Shown: positions 42,868 to 51,545 of the stretch, piece after piece
Numbering within the stretch: position 1 is the stretch's first letter
Layout of the letters: the number at the start of each line of letters is the position of its first letter
NCBI RefSeq assembly: GCF_023913515.1
Contig: NZ_CP099391.1
Span: 3,410,001 to 3,474,000 of the forward strand
Length of the DNA: 64,000 nt
Origin: Natronococcus sp. CG52
Lineage (GTDB): Archaea; Halobacteriota; Halobacteria; Halobacteriales; Natrialbaceae
Reading direction: 5' to 3'
The notes under the pieces: generated by a model
Told to the model about the DNA's origin: nothing
The model's input: only the letters and a program-made list of their open reading frames with translations
Database searches by the model: none
Position numbers and translations under genes: made by a program

Positions 42868-43599
42868 ATGCAATTTCGAAAACTCGCCGTGGTGGCGGTT
42901 GCACTGCTCGTGGCCCTGTCTGGGTGTGCTGCCCTCGACGGGGCGATGACCGACGATCAGTCGAACGAGACGGACGACGAGACGGAACTCGAGGACGTGG
43001 ACGACGACGAGACGAACGAGAGTAGCGATGACGACGACGGACTGGAAGAGGCTGACGACATCGACGAAGGAACGGCGGAACCTGACGACGAAGACGGAAC
43101 GGCGGAGGCGGAGTGGGAACCGCCGAAGGAACCGAATCGACCGATGGAGGACGAGCGCGAAGATCGGATCGAATCCGTCGAGTTCGTCGACAAGGAGCCC
43201 GCCGAGGACGGCGAAGGCTACTCGAACTTCAACCTCGAGGTCGTCGCCAACACCAGCATGGAGAACGTCGACCCGCCGGAGCACGGTGACGTGGTCGGCG
43301 AACCCTACTTCTTCGTCAAGATCAACGAGGGTGCCAACGACCAGAAGATCGTCGAACGGACGGGGCACGTCGACATGGACGAAAACGGGACGTTCCACAT
43401 CGACGTGCGGCCGGCCGGCATCGAAGAGTTCGGCGAAGGTTCGCTGACCGTCGAAGTCTTCCTGATGGACGAGGACAAGGACTGGGACGACATCTACGAC
43501 GCCGTCGAGACGCAGATCCACTTCAACCCGGAACCCGAGGCGGACGGTAGCGATACCGACGACAACGCTGACGACGATTCGGAGTCGAACGAGAACTGA
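42868..43599 (+). CDS. Predicted acidic lipoprotein
   Basis: 243 residues from ATG 42868 (MQFRKLAVVAVALLVALSGC). Hydrophobic signal with lipobox LSGC (Cys near 20) predicts lipid anchoring. Residues about 25-90 are an extremely acidic linker of Asp, Glu, Thr and Gly. The C-terminal domain (about 105-225) contains RIESVEFVDKEPAEDGEGYS and YFFVKINEGANDQKIVERTG, a beta-rich fold I cannot name. The tail is again acidic. It converges with the membrane-HTH gene. Function unknown. Confidence 0.7.
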   Translation: MQFRKLAVVAVALLVALSGCAALDGAMTDDQSNETDDETELEDVDDDETNESSDDDDGLEEADDIDEGTAEPDDEDGTAEAEWEPPKEPNRPMEDEREDRIESVEFVDKEPAEDGEGYSNFNLEVVANTSMENVDPPEHGDVVGEPYFFVKINEGANDQKIVERTGHVDMDENGTFHIDVRPAGIEEFGEGSLTVEVFLMDEDKDWDDIYDAVETQIHFNPEPEADGSDTDDNADDDSESNEN

Positions 43600-43631
43600 T
43601 CGCGCCGGAACGGTCGGATCCGACGACGAGG

Positions 43632-44945
43632 TCAATCGATTTCGGTCGGGTCGATCTCGGGCAGCGTGATGAGGTTCTCGCGGCCGATTCGGAGCTTCTT
43701 GATGTCCTCGTCGTCGTCCATCTTCGAGAGGAGCTGTGACACCTTGGCGTTCGACCAGCCCGTCTCCGAGACGATCGAGGCCTGCTTCATTCGGCCACCG
43801 TTCTTCCTGAGCAGTCGAAGGACGCGCTCTTCGTCGCTCAACAGTTCGGGATCGACCTCATCGTCCTCCTCGGCATACGCGAACTCCTGGCTCGTATCGT
43901 CGGGCTGGTCCACGGCTTCGGGGGCGGGCTCCGGCGACGAGCGTGTCGCCGATTCGACACCGGTTTCGTCCGGCGGATCGCTTCTGCTCGAGGTCTCGGG
44001 GGTATCCTCCGTGTCCGACCACGGCGTCCGCTCGAGCGGGGGGATCGCCGGCCATTCGTGGTCGGACGACCGGCGTGCGAGGGCGTAACTCGTGGTGCCG
44101 ACGGCCACGACGAGTAGAAAAACCCCGCCAACGAGCCAGCCCGTACTGGGAAGCAGGACGCCGCTGCCGGGACCGGAACCGCCATTGCCGCCGGCACCAC
44201 GGAGGAAGACGACCTCGAGTTCGTCCTCGCTGAACTGGTACGGTCCGTCGATGATCAGTGCGCCGTTTTGCGGACTGACCGGGAGGTTGTAGTCGTGGAA
44301 GCCGTAGTTCGGCGGCGACTGAACGACGAGACGCTGTTCGTCGGCGAGTTTCGAGAGCCAGAGGCCGTCGTCGGTCTGGAACGCATCGCCGAAGTAGATC
44401 CGATTCTCGTCCATCGTCGCGAAGTTAGTCCAGGTGAACGAGTAGGCGAGAACGCCCACCCGCGTATCGTCTTCGAACTCGTCGCCCTCGGGGGACTCGA
44501 GGCGCGGCTCCTCCCAGCCGTCGTCCTCGATCGACATCTCGCGGTCGGTCGCCTCCTCGGCAGTTTGGACGTGGGGCTCGAACAGCTCGCGGTCGTAGGC
44601 CGCGTCACGGTCGCCGGATTCGATCGCGTCGGCGTACTCGAGGAACGCCTCGACGTCCTCGTCGTCGGTCAGGAGGAATCGACTTTCGATCGTCCACTCG
44701 GCGTCGCCGCTCGTGGTCACGTTGATCCGGATTATCTGCGCCGGATCGGCGGCGGGTGGGGATTGCTCGTTGACTGTAGCCTGGCTTCCAGCCGCGGCCG
44801 CGGCCGTCGATTCCAGCTGTGATTCCGCCGGAGCGTGAGTCGTCGCTGCTGGTGCGGACGCCAACGATTCGGCGGCCACTGCCCCCGTGAGGGAACCGAC
44901 GAGAAGGGCCACCAGCGCGAATGTTACCGCGGCGGATAACCGCAT
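43632..44945 (-). CDS. Membrane-anchored helix-turn-helix protein
   Basis: 437 residues from ATG 44945 (MRLSAAVTFALVALLVGSLT). A signal peptide leads to an extracytoplasmic beta-rich domain (about 65-225, DUF7345-like), one transmembrane helix (about 240-262, VLLPSTGWLVGGVFLLVVAV), an acidic Pro/Ser linker and a cytoplasmic C-terminal winged helix (about 370-437: SDEERVLRLLRKNGGRMKQA, then SIVSETGWSNAKVSQLLSKM). This layout lets an outside signal act directly on DNA binding, as in ToxR-like one-component regulators. It is divergent from the secreted-protein/pilin operon, the obvious candidate target (inference). Confidence 0.83.
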   Translation of the reverse strand: MRLSAAVTFALVALLVGSLTGAVAAESLASAPAATTHAPAESQLESTAAAAAGSQATVNEQSPPAADPAQIIRINVTTSGDAEWTIESRFLLTDDEDVEAFLEYADAIESGDRDAAYDRELFEPHVQTAEEATDREMSIEDDGWEEPRLESPEGDEFEDDTRVGVLAYSFTWTNFATMDENRIYFGDAFQTDDGLWLSKLADEQRLVVQSPPNYGFHDYNLPVSPQNGALIIDGPYQFSEDELEVVFLRGAGGNGGSGPGSGVLLPSTGWLVGGVFLLVVAVGTTSYALARRSSDHEWPAIPPLERTPWSDTEDTPETSSRSDPPDETGVESATRSSPEPAPEAVDQPDDTSQEFAYAEEDDEVDPELLSDEERVLRLLRKNGGRMKQASIVSETGWSNAKVSQLLSKMDDDEDIKKLRIGRENLITLPEIDPTEID

Positions 44946-45070
44946 GTGTATGACCCGGTGGTCTCTCAGAGGAAAAAACACTTTCCATACGAAAATAAAA
45001 CGTTACAGATAAGACTGAACGATTTCCGCCACTCTCTAACGTTCACGCGCCCCCGGAATTGGCCGACCAT

Positions 45071-45080
45071 ATTTTATATC
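45071..45080 (+). promoter_or_regulatory. TATA box of the secreted-protein/pilin operon
   Basis: ATTTTATATC, 22 bases before ATG 45102, compatible with a leaderless transcript. It lies in the 156-base gap shared with the divergent membrane-HTH gene. Confidence 0.6.
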
Positions 45081-45101
45081 AGGAGTGTTTACAGTGGAGC
45101 G

Positions 45102-46385
45102 ATGAACAGCGCGACAGCCGTCCTCCTCGCGTTGCTACTCGTCGTCTCGCTTCCTGCGATGGCCGTTACTGCGGCCGATTCTGGAGCGGGAAGCGAGGGG
45201 GACGATCTGGCCGGTGTCGGCGAATCTCCGCAACAGGAGAATTCCCAGCGCGTTACCTCGGTCCAATCCAATAACACGACGAACTACGCCGCTCCCGTCG
45301 AAGCCAACAATACGACGAACCGCCTCCAGCTCGACGGCGAAATCAGAAGCGAACACACCGATCACAGCAACGACCTGGGTACTGCACTCGCCAGCAGCGA
45401 TGACGAGCTCCGGGTCGATCACGAACAGTACCGCCTGCTCGACAGCGAGTTCGACGACGCCTCGAACGAAGAACGGGCAGAGATGATTCAGGCGGCCTAC
45501 GATCAGCTCAGAGAGCGAGCCGACGGACTCGAGTCTCGTGAGCGCCAGGCCGTTCGGGAACACGCCGACGGCGACCGCTCGACCGCCGAGCTGATACAGA
45601 CACTGATCCGAAATCACAACGAGGCAGCGCTGCTTTCGAGCGTTCTCAGCGATCTACGGGAACGAAGCAGCCGAGTGCCCGGCTATTCGATCTCGACGCA
45701 GCAGGCGCGTGCGGTCGACAAGGTGTTCGACTTCCACCAGACGTCGATCCGCAGCGACCTCGAGTCGACGATGCGAACGAATCAGCGGACGGAGCTGCTG
45801 ATCCGGACGTCGGAGAACGGATACAGCGTCTCGACCGTCGACAGCAGAAACTACCTCGTCGAGACGACTCGGTTCGATCACCGAGACACCGACGAACCGG
45901 ACCAGTTCGCAAACATCGAAACGTCCGAGGCGCTCGACCGAACGATGGAGTTCTATCCGTGGGCAGATACGCACGGCTCACCGCACTTCCAGGACCACAG
46001 CTCCGAGAACCTCTACTGGCTCGACGTCGGACACACCCAGGGAGCGCTCGAGGTGTACGTCGACGGCGGAACCGCGAGCGTCCACCGCGAGGTTCAGCAG
46101 TTGCGCGTCGCGGCTTTGCCCGTCACTGACGAGACGAACTGGATCGAGAACGACCTCGAGATATCGGTCGCCGAGACGCCCGCAGGCGGACCGGCGAAGG
46201 TGACGGTAACCGGCGCAGACGACGACGACCCGCAAAACGCGACGGTTACGATCGACGGAACCGAAGTCGGGGAGACCGGCGCCGACGGCACGCTGTGGAT
46301 CTTGCCGCCCGCGAGCGAGTACGACGTCGAAGTGGAGTCGGCGGGCGAAACCGTCGAAGTGACGGTTTCGGGCGACGAGGACTGA
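45102..46385 (+). CDS. Secreted helical protein with C-terminal PEGA-like domain
   Basis: 427 residues from ATG 45102 (MNSATAVLLALLLVVSLPAM). Sec-type signal cleaved near AVTAA. Residues about 100-230 are helical and Arg/Glu-rich (EYRLLDSEFDDASNEERAEM-like, AYDQLRERADGLESRERQAV), with coiled-coil potential, and resemble the haloarchaeal DUF7096 family. The central part is beta-rich and Asn-glycosylation sites (NNTT, NATV) are frequent. The last 70 residues (GGPAKVTVTGADDDDPQNAT, IDGTEVGETGADGT) form a PEGA-like beta sandwich often used in cell-surface proteins. It is followed after 49 bases by a pilin-like gene. Function unknown. Confidence 0.7.
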   Translation: MNSATAVLLALLLVVSLPAMAVTAADSGAGSEGDDLAGVGESPQQENSQRVTSVQSNNTTNYAAPVEANNTTNRLQLDGEIRSEHTDHSNDLGTALASSDDELRVDHEQYRLLDSEFDDASNEERAEMIQAAYDQLRERADGLESRERQAVREHADGDRSTAELIQTLIRNHNEAALLSSVLSDLRERSSRVPGYSISTQQARAVDKVFDFHQTSIRSDLESTMRTNQRTELLIRTSENGYSVSTVDSRNYLVETTRFDHRDTDEPDQFANIETSEALDRTMEFYPWADTHGSPHFQDHSSENLYWLDVGHTQGALEVYVDGGTASVHREVQQLRVAALPVTDETNWIENDLEISVAETPAGGPAKVTVTGADDDDPQNATVTIDGTEVGETGADGTLWILPPASEYDVEVESAGETVEVTVSGDED

Positions 46386-46434
46386 ACAGGACGAGTTCGG
46401 ACAGCGTACGAACTGCGGAATCGGCCGGGAATTT

Positions 46435-46968
46435 ATGTACGAAGGCGCGGCCAGACGAGCCGTGTCTCCGACGTCGGTCGACCGATCCGAACGGGCAAGC
46501 AGAATCAGCGGGCGTGGAATCGCCCCTCTGATCGGTATCCTTCTGCTCGTCGGCATTACCGTCGCGCTGGCGACCGTCGTCGTGATCGGCGCCAGTACGT
46601 GGACCATCGAGCCGGTACGCGTGACCGCGGCGTTCGAACTCGCGGTCGACGGCGATTCGGGGACGGTCACGATCGAATACGTCGCCGGGGACCCGATCGA
46701 CGTCGGCGAACTCTCGGTCACCGTCGTCGTGAACGGAGAGTCGCTATCGGAACAGCCGCCCGTTCCCTTCGTCGGGGCGGACGGGTTCGCCGGAACCCCG
46801 CGCGGGCCGTTCAACGCGGCGAGCGATCAGACGTGGACGACGAGAGAACGAGCGGCGTTCACCGTCGCCGGAACGAACGAGCCACAGATCGAGTCGGGTG
46901 ATTCGATCACGGTCACGGTCACCCTCGACGGTCAGCGCGTCGGCTCCTCCGAAACGACGGCGACCTAA
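46435..46968 (+). CDS. Type IV pilin-like protein with class III signal
   Basis: 177 residues. The prepilin peptidase site lies at ISGRGIAPLIGILLLVGITV (residues 24-43): a charged leader ending in Gly, followed by the hydrophobic helix that packs the filament core, as in archaeal PilA/DUF1628 proteins. The C-terminal body is beta-rich, VTAAFELAVDGDSGTVTIEY and later SGDSITVTVTLDG, a typical pilin head. It probably depends on PibD and a PilB/PilC machinery encoded elsewhere. It is probably co-transcribed with the secreted protein upstream. Confidence 0.75.
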   Translation: MYEGAARRAVSPTSVDRSERASRISGRGIAPLIGILLLVGITVALATVVVIGASTWTIEPVRVTAAFELAVDGDSGTVTIEYVAGDPIDVGELSVTVVVNGESLSEQPPVPFVGADGFAGTPRGPFNAASDQTWTTRERAAFTVAGTNEPQIESGDSITVTVTLDGQRVGSSETTAT

Positions 46969-46995
46969 CGGTCGACTCGCAACGCGGGCCTTCGA

Positions 46996-47619
46996 CTACT
47001 CCGGAGCGCGTCCGATCGTCGTGATCGCGACCTCCGGCTCGTACTCCGGCCCCATGAACGCGTGTTTAACTTCCTCGAAGCCGGCGGTCTTGAACATTCG
47101 GTCGGCCTCGTACTCGTCGTAAAAGAGCATTATCGCGTCCGCCAGTTTCTGCGTCACGGGGTTGTCGGGATAGTTCGGCCCGACGACCAGTACCTGTCCG
47201 CCGGGTTTCAGCACGCGTCGGAACTCGCGCAGGGCGAGAATCGGATTCGGCCAGTACTCGATCGAGCCCGACGACCAGACGACGTCGAACGTGTCCGTCG
47301 CGAACGGCAGCCGTTCGGCGTCGCCGCGGTGGAACTGTACCGGCGGCGCCCGCTTCCCGAACTTGGCGTACGCCTGCTCGAGCTGGTGTTCGCTCTGGTC
47401 GATGGCGTACACCTCGTCGACGTGCTCGAGCAGCCCCTCGGTCGCGAAACCGGTGCCACAGCCGACGTCGAGGACCGTCATTTCGGGGTCGATGTCGAGT
47501 AGTTCGAGAGCGTCGTTTCGCATCTCCTCGGTCCAGACGAAGGGGTTCACCCGGTCGTAGACCTTCGAGAGGTACTTGTAGAACAGCCGGGCACGGGCCT
47601 TGTTCTCGAGAACTCCCAT
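46996..47619 (-). CDS. Class I SAM-dependent methyltransferase
   Basis: 207 residues from ATG 47619 (MGVLENKARARLFYKYLSKV). Motif I is VLDVGCGTGFATEGL near 46-60, followed by the acidic end of strand 2 (YAIDQSEHQLEQA near 70), motif post-I around DAERLPFATDTFDVVWSSG near 100 and the VLKPGGQVLVVGPNYPDNP stretch near 138. The N-terminus and the NPFVWTEEMRN region recall methyltransferases of quinone biosynthesis (MPBQ/MSBQ or UbiE-like), but target specificity cannot be fixed. It converges with the pilin gene. Confidence 0.85.
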   Translation of the reverse strand: MGVLENKARARLFYKYLSKVYDRVNPFVWTEEMRNDALELLDIDPEMTVLDVGCGTGFATEGLLEHVDEVYAIDQSEHQLEQAYAKFGKRAPPVQFHRGDAERLPFATDTFDVVWSSGSIEYWPNPILALREFRRVLKPGGQVLVVGPNYPDNPVTQKLADAIMLFYDEYEADRMFKTAGFEEVKHAFMGPEYEPEVAITTIGRAPE

Positions 47620-47858
47620 CGGGAGTGGCTTTCGATCCGACTGGCATATGTCTGCTGTTCCCGGACGAACAGCGGCGTTCGGAGAGACTATCGCCTGTGA
47701 GCCGGCGCGTTGGATTCGCCGGCCGCTCTCGCCGAATTCCACGAACAGTTACAGCGGACGGGATAATCACCGACTACTGGCGACTGAGGCCGCGATCGGC
47801 TGGGATACTTTCGCAACTACCATATACGCGTTGCCGCAAACGTTCCCTTGCTTAGAGT

Positions 47859-48191
47859 ATGCCGAGGCCAGAGGTTCTCGAACGAATTAAGTCGGCGGAG
47901 GAAGAGGCCGACGAGATCGTCGCATTGGCAGAGAACGACCGCGACGAGCGGATAGCCGAGGCCCGGGAACGTGCCGAGGAGATTCGCACGGAAGCGGAAC
48001 AAGAAGCGCGGGATCTCACGGAGCGCCGCCTCGAGGCGGCGCGCGCGGAGATCGACGAAGAGTGTGAGCAGGTCCTTCGCGAGGGCGAACAGGAGCGCGA
48101 GGCGCTCGCCGAGCGTGCCCGAGACCGGGTCGACGAAGTGACCGAATACGTCGTCGAACTGTTCCAGGAGGACGTCCATGCTCAGACCTGA
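47859..48191 (+). CDS. atpH: A-type ATP synthase subunit H
   Basis: 110-residue stalk protein and first gene of the A-ATPase cluster. The sequence is one continuous acidic coiled coil (RIKSAEEEADEIVALAENDR, EARERAEEIRTEAEQEARDL), as in AhaH, which forms the peripheral stalk with subunit E. Its stop lies inside atpI, overlapping by 14 bases. A TATA-like CATATAC at 47821 lies 38 bases before the ATG at 47859, a possible start of the operon. Confidence 0.87.
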   Translation: MPRPEVLERIKSAEEEADEIVALAENDRDERIAEARERAEEIRTEAEQEARDLTERRLEAARAEIDEECEQVLREGEQEREALAERARDRVDEVTEYVVELFQEDVHAQT

Positions 48192-50424
48192 GCGGATGAG
48201 CAAGGTTTCGGTGACCGGCTCCAAGGGCGTGATGCCCGCGGTCATCGAACGAATCCACGAACTGAACCTGGTTCATCTCTCGGACTACGACGGCTCCTGG
48301 CAGGGGTTCGACAACGGAAACCCGATCGAAGGGGCGGAGAACGCCTCCGAGAAGCTGGTGACCGTCCGAGCGCTCGAGAGCGCCCTGGAACTGTCCGAGG
48401 AGGACACCGCTCCGGGGACGATCGACGACGACTGGGAGCAGCGGCTCGAGCGGATCCGCACGAAGATCAACGGGCTCGACGACCGGCGCAGCGAGGTCCG
48501 CGACGACCTCCGTCAGGTCAACGAGCGCATCGACCGGGTCGCCCCGTTCGCGGAACTGGGGATCGACCTCGACCTCCTGTCGGGGTACGAGTCGGTCGAC
48601 GTCCTGGTCGGCGAAGGGCCGGTAGCGGACGTCGAGGACGCGCTCGAAGCGTCGGACGAGATCCGATCCTTCGAGACGTTCACCGGCGGTGACGTCGTTG
48701 CCGTTGTCGCCGCACCGACCGAGGACGCGACGGAGGAAAACGTCGTCGACGACGCGCTCGTCGGCGTCGAGTTCACCCGCTACGCGGTGCCCGAAACCGA
48801 GCAGGGCCCCGACGCGTACGTCGCCGACCTCGAGGAGCAAAAGCGCGACCTCGAGTCGGAACTCGAGGAGATCGACGCCGAACTCGAGGCCATCAAGGCC
48901 AACGAGGGGTCGTTCCTCCTGCGCGTCGAGGAGGAGTTAACGATCGAAGTCCAGCGCGCGGAAGCGCCGCTGCAGTTCGCGACCAGCGACCGGGCGTTCA
49001 TCGCCGAGGGCTGGATTCCCGCGGACAAGTACGACGCGTTCGTCTCCGCGCTGCGAGACACCGTCGGCGAGAGCGTCGAGATCGAAGAGCTCGAGACCGC
49101 CGACTACGAGGAGCACGAACACGGTGCGGAAGCCCACACCGGCAGCGGCGGAGACGGTGACGGCAACGGCGGCGAGCCGAGTGCCGAGACCGAGAGCGCC
49201 GACCAGCCGGCACAGCGGAAGGCCGCGACCGACGGCGGGACGCGACAGTCCGACGGACACGGCGGCGCCGTGACGATGGACGACGAACCGCCGGTCATCC
49301 TCAACAACATCACGCCGGCGAGGCCGTTCGAACTGCTGGTCAAGATGGTGAGCCAGCCCAGGTACAGCGAACTCGATCCCACGGTGCTGGTGTTCCTGAC
49401 CTACCCGTTCGCGTTCGGGTACATGATCGGGGACATCGGCTACGGGCTCATCTACATGCTGATGGGCTGGGGCTGCTGGAAGGTCTTCGACTCCGACGCC
49501 GGCAAGGCGCTCGGTACCATCGGGATCTGGGCCGGTGGGTTCACGGTGCTGTTCGGCTGGCTGTACGACGACATCTTCGGTATCCACATGCACGACTTCG
49601 TGCCCGAGGATATCCACCACGTCATGTCGGAGTACCTCTTCGCGGCGAGCCTCGACAAGGGCCTGCAGGCGGTAGACTGGGCGATCTTCTGGATCATGTT
49701 CAGCGTCGTCTTCGGCCTCATCCACCTGAACATGGGGCTCATCCTGGGCTTCATCAACGAGCTTAGCCACGGGCTCAAGGCCGCGGTCTACGAGCGCCTG
49801 TCGTGGATCCTCGCGATGAACGGGCTGTTCGTCTGGATCTTCAGCCTCCACCAGGTCGACGCGAAGCCCGACTTCCTCGTCGGCACCGGCGAGGAGGCCG
49901 TGCTCTACGAGTTCTTCGGCTTCGCCGGTTTGCCGGAGATCGTCGGCCTCGTCGGCCTCGGTGCGTTCCTTGTCGGTGCCGTGATGGTCGGCGTCGGAGA
50001 GGGAATCGCCGGCGTCTTCGAGGTGCCGGCGTGGGCGTTCGGTCACGTCCTCTCGTACCTGCGGATGGTCGCCGTCCTGCTCGCGAAGGGCGGGATGGCG
50101 TTCGCGGTGAACCTGCTGGTGTTCGGCGGCTACACGGACCACGGCTACACCGCGTTCAACCTCCCGACGTACGACGTGACCGGCTACGAGCAGGACTTCG
50201 TCGGACTCCTCTGGATGGACCCGGCCTGGATCGGCGTGCCGCTCGCGATCCTCGTGTTCGTCTTCGGGCACATCGTCGTGCTCCTGCTGGGGATCACCGC
50301 CGCTGGTATCCAGATGCTCCGCCTCGAGTACGTGGAGTTCTTCCAGAAGTTCTACGAGGGCGGCGGCGAGGAGTACGAGCCGTTCGGGCACGAGGAGCAG
50401 TCGGCACAGCCGCAGGCTGACTGA
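48178..50424 (+). CDS. atpI: A-type ATP synthase subunit I (membrane stator, subunit a equivalent)
   Basis: 748 residues. The N-terminal cytoplasmic half has two coiled coils (near 75-125 and 215-240) and alpha/beta lobes that receive the peripheral stalks. Residues about 315-360 are a Gly/Asp/Glu low-complexity insert. The C-terminal half holds seven or eight membrane helices from about 400 (DPTVLVFLTYPFAFGYMIGD). The ion-path arginine sits near 628 in HVLSYLRMVAVLLAKG. The start ATG 48178 overlaps atpH. A 264-base gap separates it from atpK. Confidence 0.94.
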   Translation: MLRPERMSKVSVTGSKGVMPAVIERIHELNLVHLSDYDGSWQGFDNGNPIEGAENASEKLVTVRALESALELSEEDTAPGTIDDDWEQRLERIRTKINGLDDRRSEVRDDLRQVNERIDRVAPFAELGIDLDLLSGYESVDVLVGEGPVADVEDALEASDEIRSFETFTGGDVVAVVAAPTEDATEENVVDDALVGVEFTRYAVPETEQGPDAYVADLEEQKRDLESELEEIDAELEAIKANEGSFLLRVEEELTIEVQRAEAPLQFATSDRAFIAEGWIPADKYDAFVSALRDTVGESVEIEELETADYEEHEHGAEAHTGSGGDGDGNGGEPSAETESADQPAQRKAATDGGTRQSDGHGGAVTMDDEPPVILNNITPARPFELLVKMVSQPRYSELDPTVLVFLTYPFAFGYMIGDIGYGLIYMLMGWGCWKVFDSDAGKALGTIGIWAGGFTVLFGWLYDDIFGIHMHDFVPEDIHHVMSEYLFAASLDKGLQAVDWAIFWIMFSVVFGLIHLNMGLILGFINELSHGLKAAVYERLSWILAMNGLFVWIFSLHQVDAKPDFLVGTGEEAVLYEFFGFAGLPEIVGLVGLGAFLVGAVMVGVGEGIAGVFEVPAWAFGHVLSYLRMVAVLLAKGGMAFAVNLLVFGGYTDHGYTAFNLPTYDVTGYEQDFVGLLWMDPAWIGVPLAILVFVFGHIVVLLLGITAAGIQMLRLEYVEFFQKFYEGGGEEYEPFGHEEQSAQPQAD

Positions 50425-50606
50425 GGACCGATCGCCCGCCGACCCGTATTCTCTTTTCGACCGGTCGCGGCTGACCGGTCGCTCACTCGCTTCGCGTTCC
50501 GAGCGCGTGCCACAGCGACGAGGGGGTCGCGAGACCGAGCGAAGAGCAGCGAGTCCTGTCACAACGTACCAAACTCCACGAAAACCGGTGATCCAGTTTA
50601 GCTATG

Positions 50607-50632
50607 TCGAATTTTTTCGAGAGTTTTATGAG
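50607..50632 (+). promoter_or_regulatory. Possible internal promoter upstream of atpK
   Basis: A short inverted repeat TCGAA (50607-50611)/TTCGA (50616-50620) and a TATA-like TTTTATG (50624-50630) lie in the 264-base atpI-atpK gap, 57-80 bases before the subunit K start. Extra transcription would fit the need for many copies of subunit K (inference). Confidence 0.4.
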
Positions 50633-50688
50633 GAGGGCAGAGCCAGATACGGCTGTTCGGAGCAATCGAACTCACAGTGAGTATTACC

Positions 50689-50943
50689 ATGATCGAAGGA
50701 CTCGAACTCGCCACTACCCTTGCACAGCAAGCTGAAGAAGCCCCAATGCTCGAGCCGACCGCCGCTGCCGCGCTCGCAGTCGGTCTCTCCGCGCTCGCCG
50801 CGGGATACGCCGAGCGGGGTATCGGTGCTGCTGCTGTCGGTGCAATCGCCGAAGACGACGATATGTTCGTTCCCGGTATCGTCATGACCGTTCTGCCGGA
50901 AACGCTCGTCATTTTCGCGATCGTCGCCATTTTCCTGGTCTAG
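50689..50943 (+). CDS. atpK: A-type ATP synthase subunit K (membrane rotor ring)
   Basis: 84 residues from ATG 50689; GTG 50677, four codons earlier, is an alternative start. Two transmembrane helices form a hairpin: TAAAALAVGLSALAAGYAER (about 24-43) and VPGIVMTVLPETLVIFAIVA (about 61-80), joined by a polar loop with AEDDD. Glu71 in LPETLVIF is the ion-binding carboxylate. The compact two-helix form, without the duplication seen in eukaryotic V-ATPase subunits, is expected. The N-terminal 20 residues are polar and mildly acidic, perhaps processed. Subunit E starts 21 bases on. Confidence 0.94.
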   Translation: MIEGLELATTLAQQAEEAPMLEPTAAAALAVGLSALAAGYAERGIGAAAVGAIAEDDDMFVPGIVMTVLPETLVIFAIVAIFLV

Positions 50944-50963
50944 CGACCACCCTCCCTCTTACA

Positions 50964-51545
50964 ATGAGTTTGGACACAGTCGTAGAAGACATTCGGGAAG
51001 AAGCCCGCGCGCGTGCGGAGAAAATCCGTAACGAGGGCGAGGCTCGCGCCGAGGAGATCGAATCGGCCGCCGAAGCCGACGCCGACGAGATTCTCGAGAA
51101 CGCGGAGCAGGAGGCCGAGCGCGAGACCGAGCAGCTACGTGAACAGCGACTCTCCAGTGCGAAGCTGGAGGCGAAACAGAAGCGACTGGAGGCCCGCCGC
51201 GACGTCCTCGGCGACGTCCGAGAACAGGTCGAAGACGAACTCATCGCTCTCGAGGGGGAGACCCGCGAGGAGCTCACCCGCGAACTCCTCGATGCTGCGA
51301 GCGCGGAGTTCGACGAGGACGACGACGTCAGCGTCTACGGTCGTGCGGACGACCGGGAGCTGATCGAGTCGATCCTCGACGACTACGACGGCTACGAGTA
51401 CGCCGGCGAGCGCGACTGTCTCGGCGGCGTCGTCGTCGAGAGCGACCAGTCTCGAGTTCGAGTCAACAACGCGTTTGACTCGGTGCTCGAGGACGTGTGG
51501 GAAGACAACCTCCGGGAGATCAGCAACCGACTCTTCGAGCAATGA
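50964..51545 (+). CDS. atpE: A-type ATP synthase subunit E (peripheral stalk)
   Basis: 193 residues. An N-terminal coiled coil (about 5-75: DTVVEDIREEARARAEKIRN, EQEAERETEQLREQRLSSAK) pairs with subunit H, and the C-terminal globular domain (about 110-193, ending [16 protein letters not shown]) caps the catalytic head. LGGVVVESDQSRVRVNNAFD near 155 is the usual family block. Its stop overlaps the atpC start by four bases. Confidence 0.92.
   Translation: MSLDTVVEDIREEARARAEKIRNEGEARAEEIESAAEADADEILENAEQEAERETEQLREQRLSSAKLEAKQKRLEARRDVLGDVREQVEDELIALEGETREELTRELLDAASAEFDEDDDVSVYGRADDRELIESILDDYDGYEYAGERDCLGGVVVESDQSRVRVNNAFDSVLEDVWEDNLREISNRLFEQ

Noticed and set aside
48937-50562. 541-codon minus-strand frame opposite atpI
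   Set aside because: Composition driven by complement of the acidic codons of atpI; no motif or membrane pattern.
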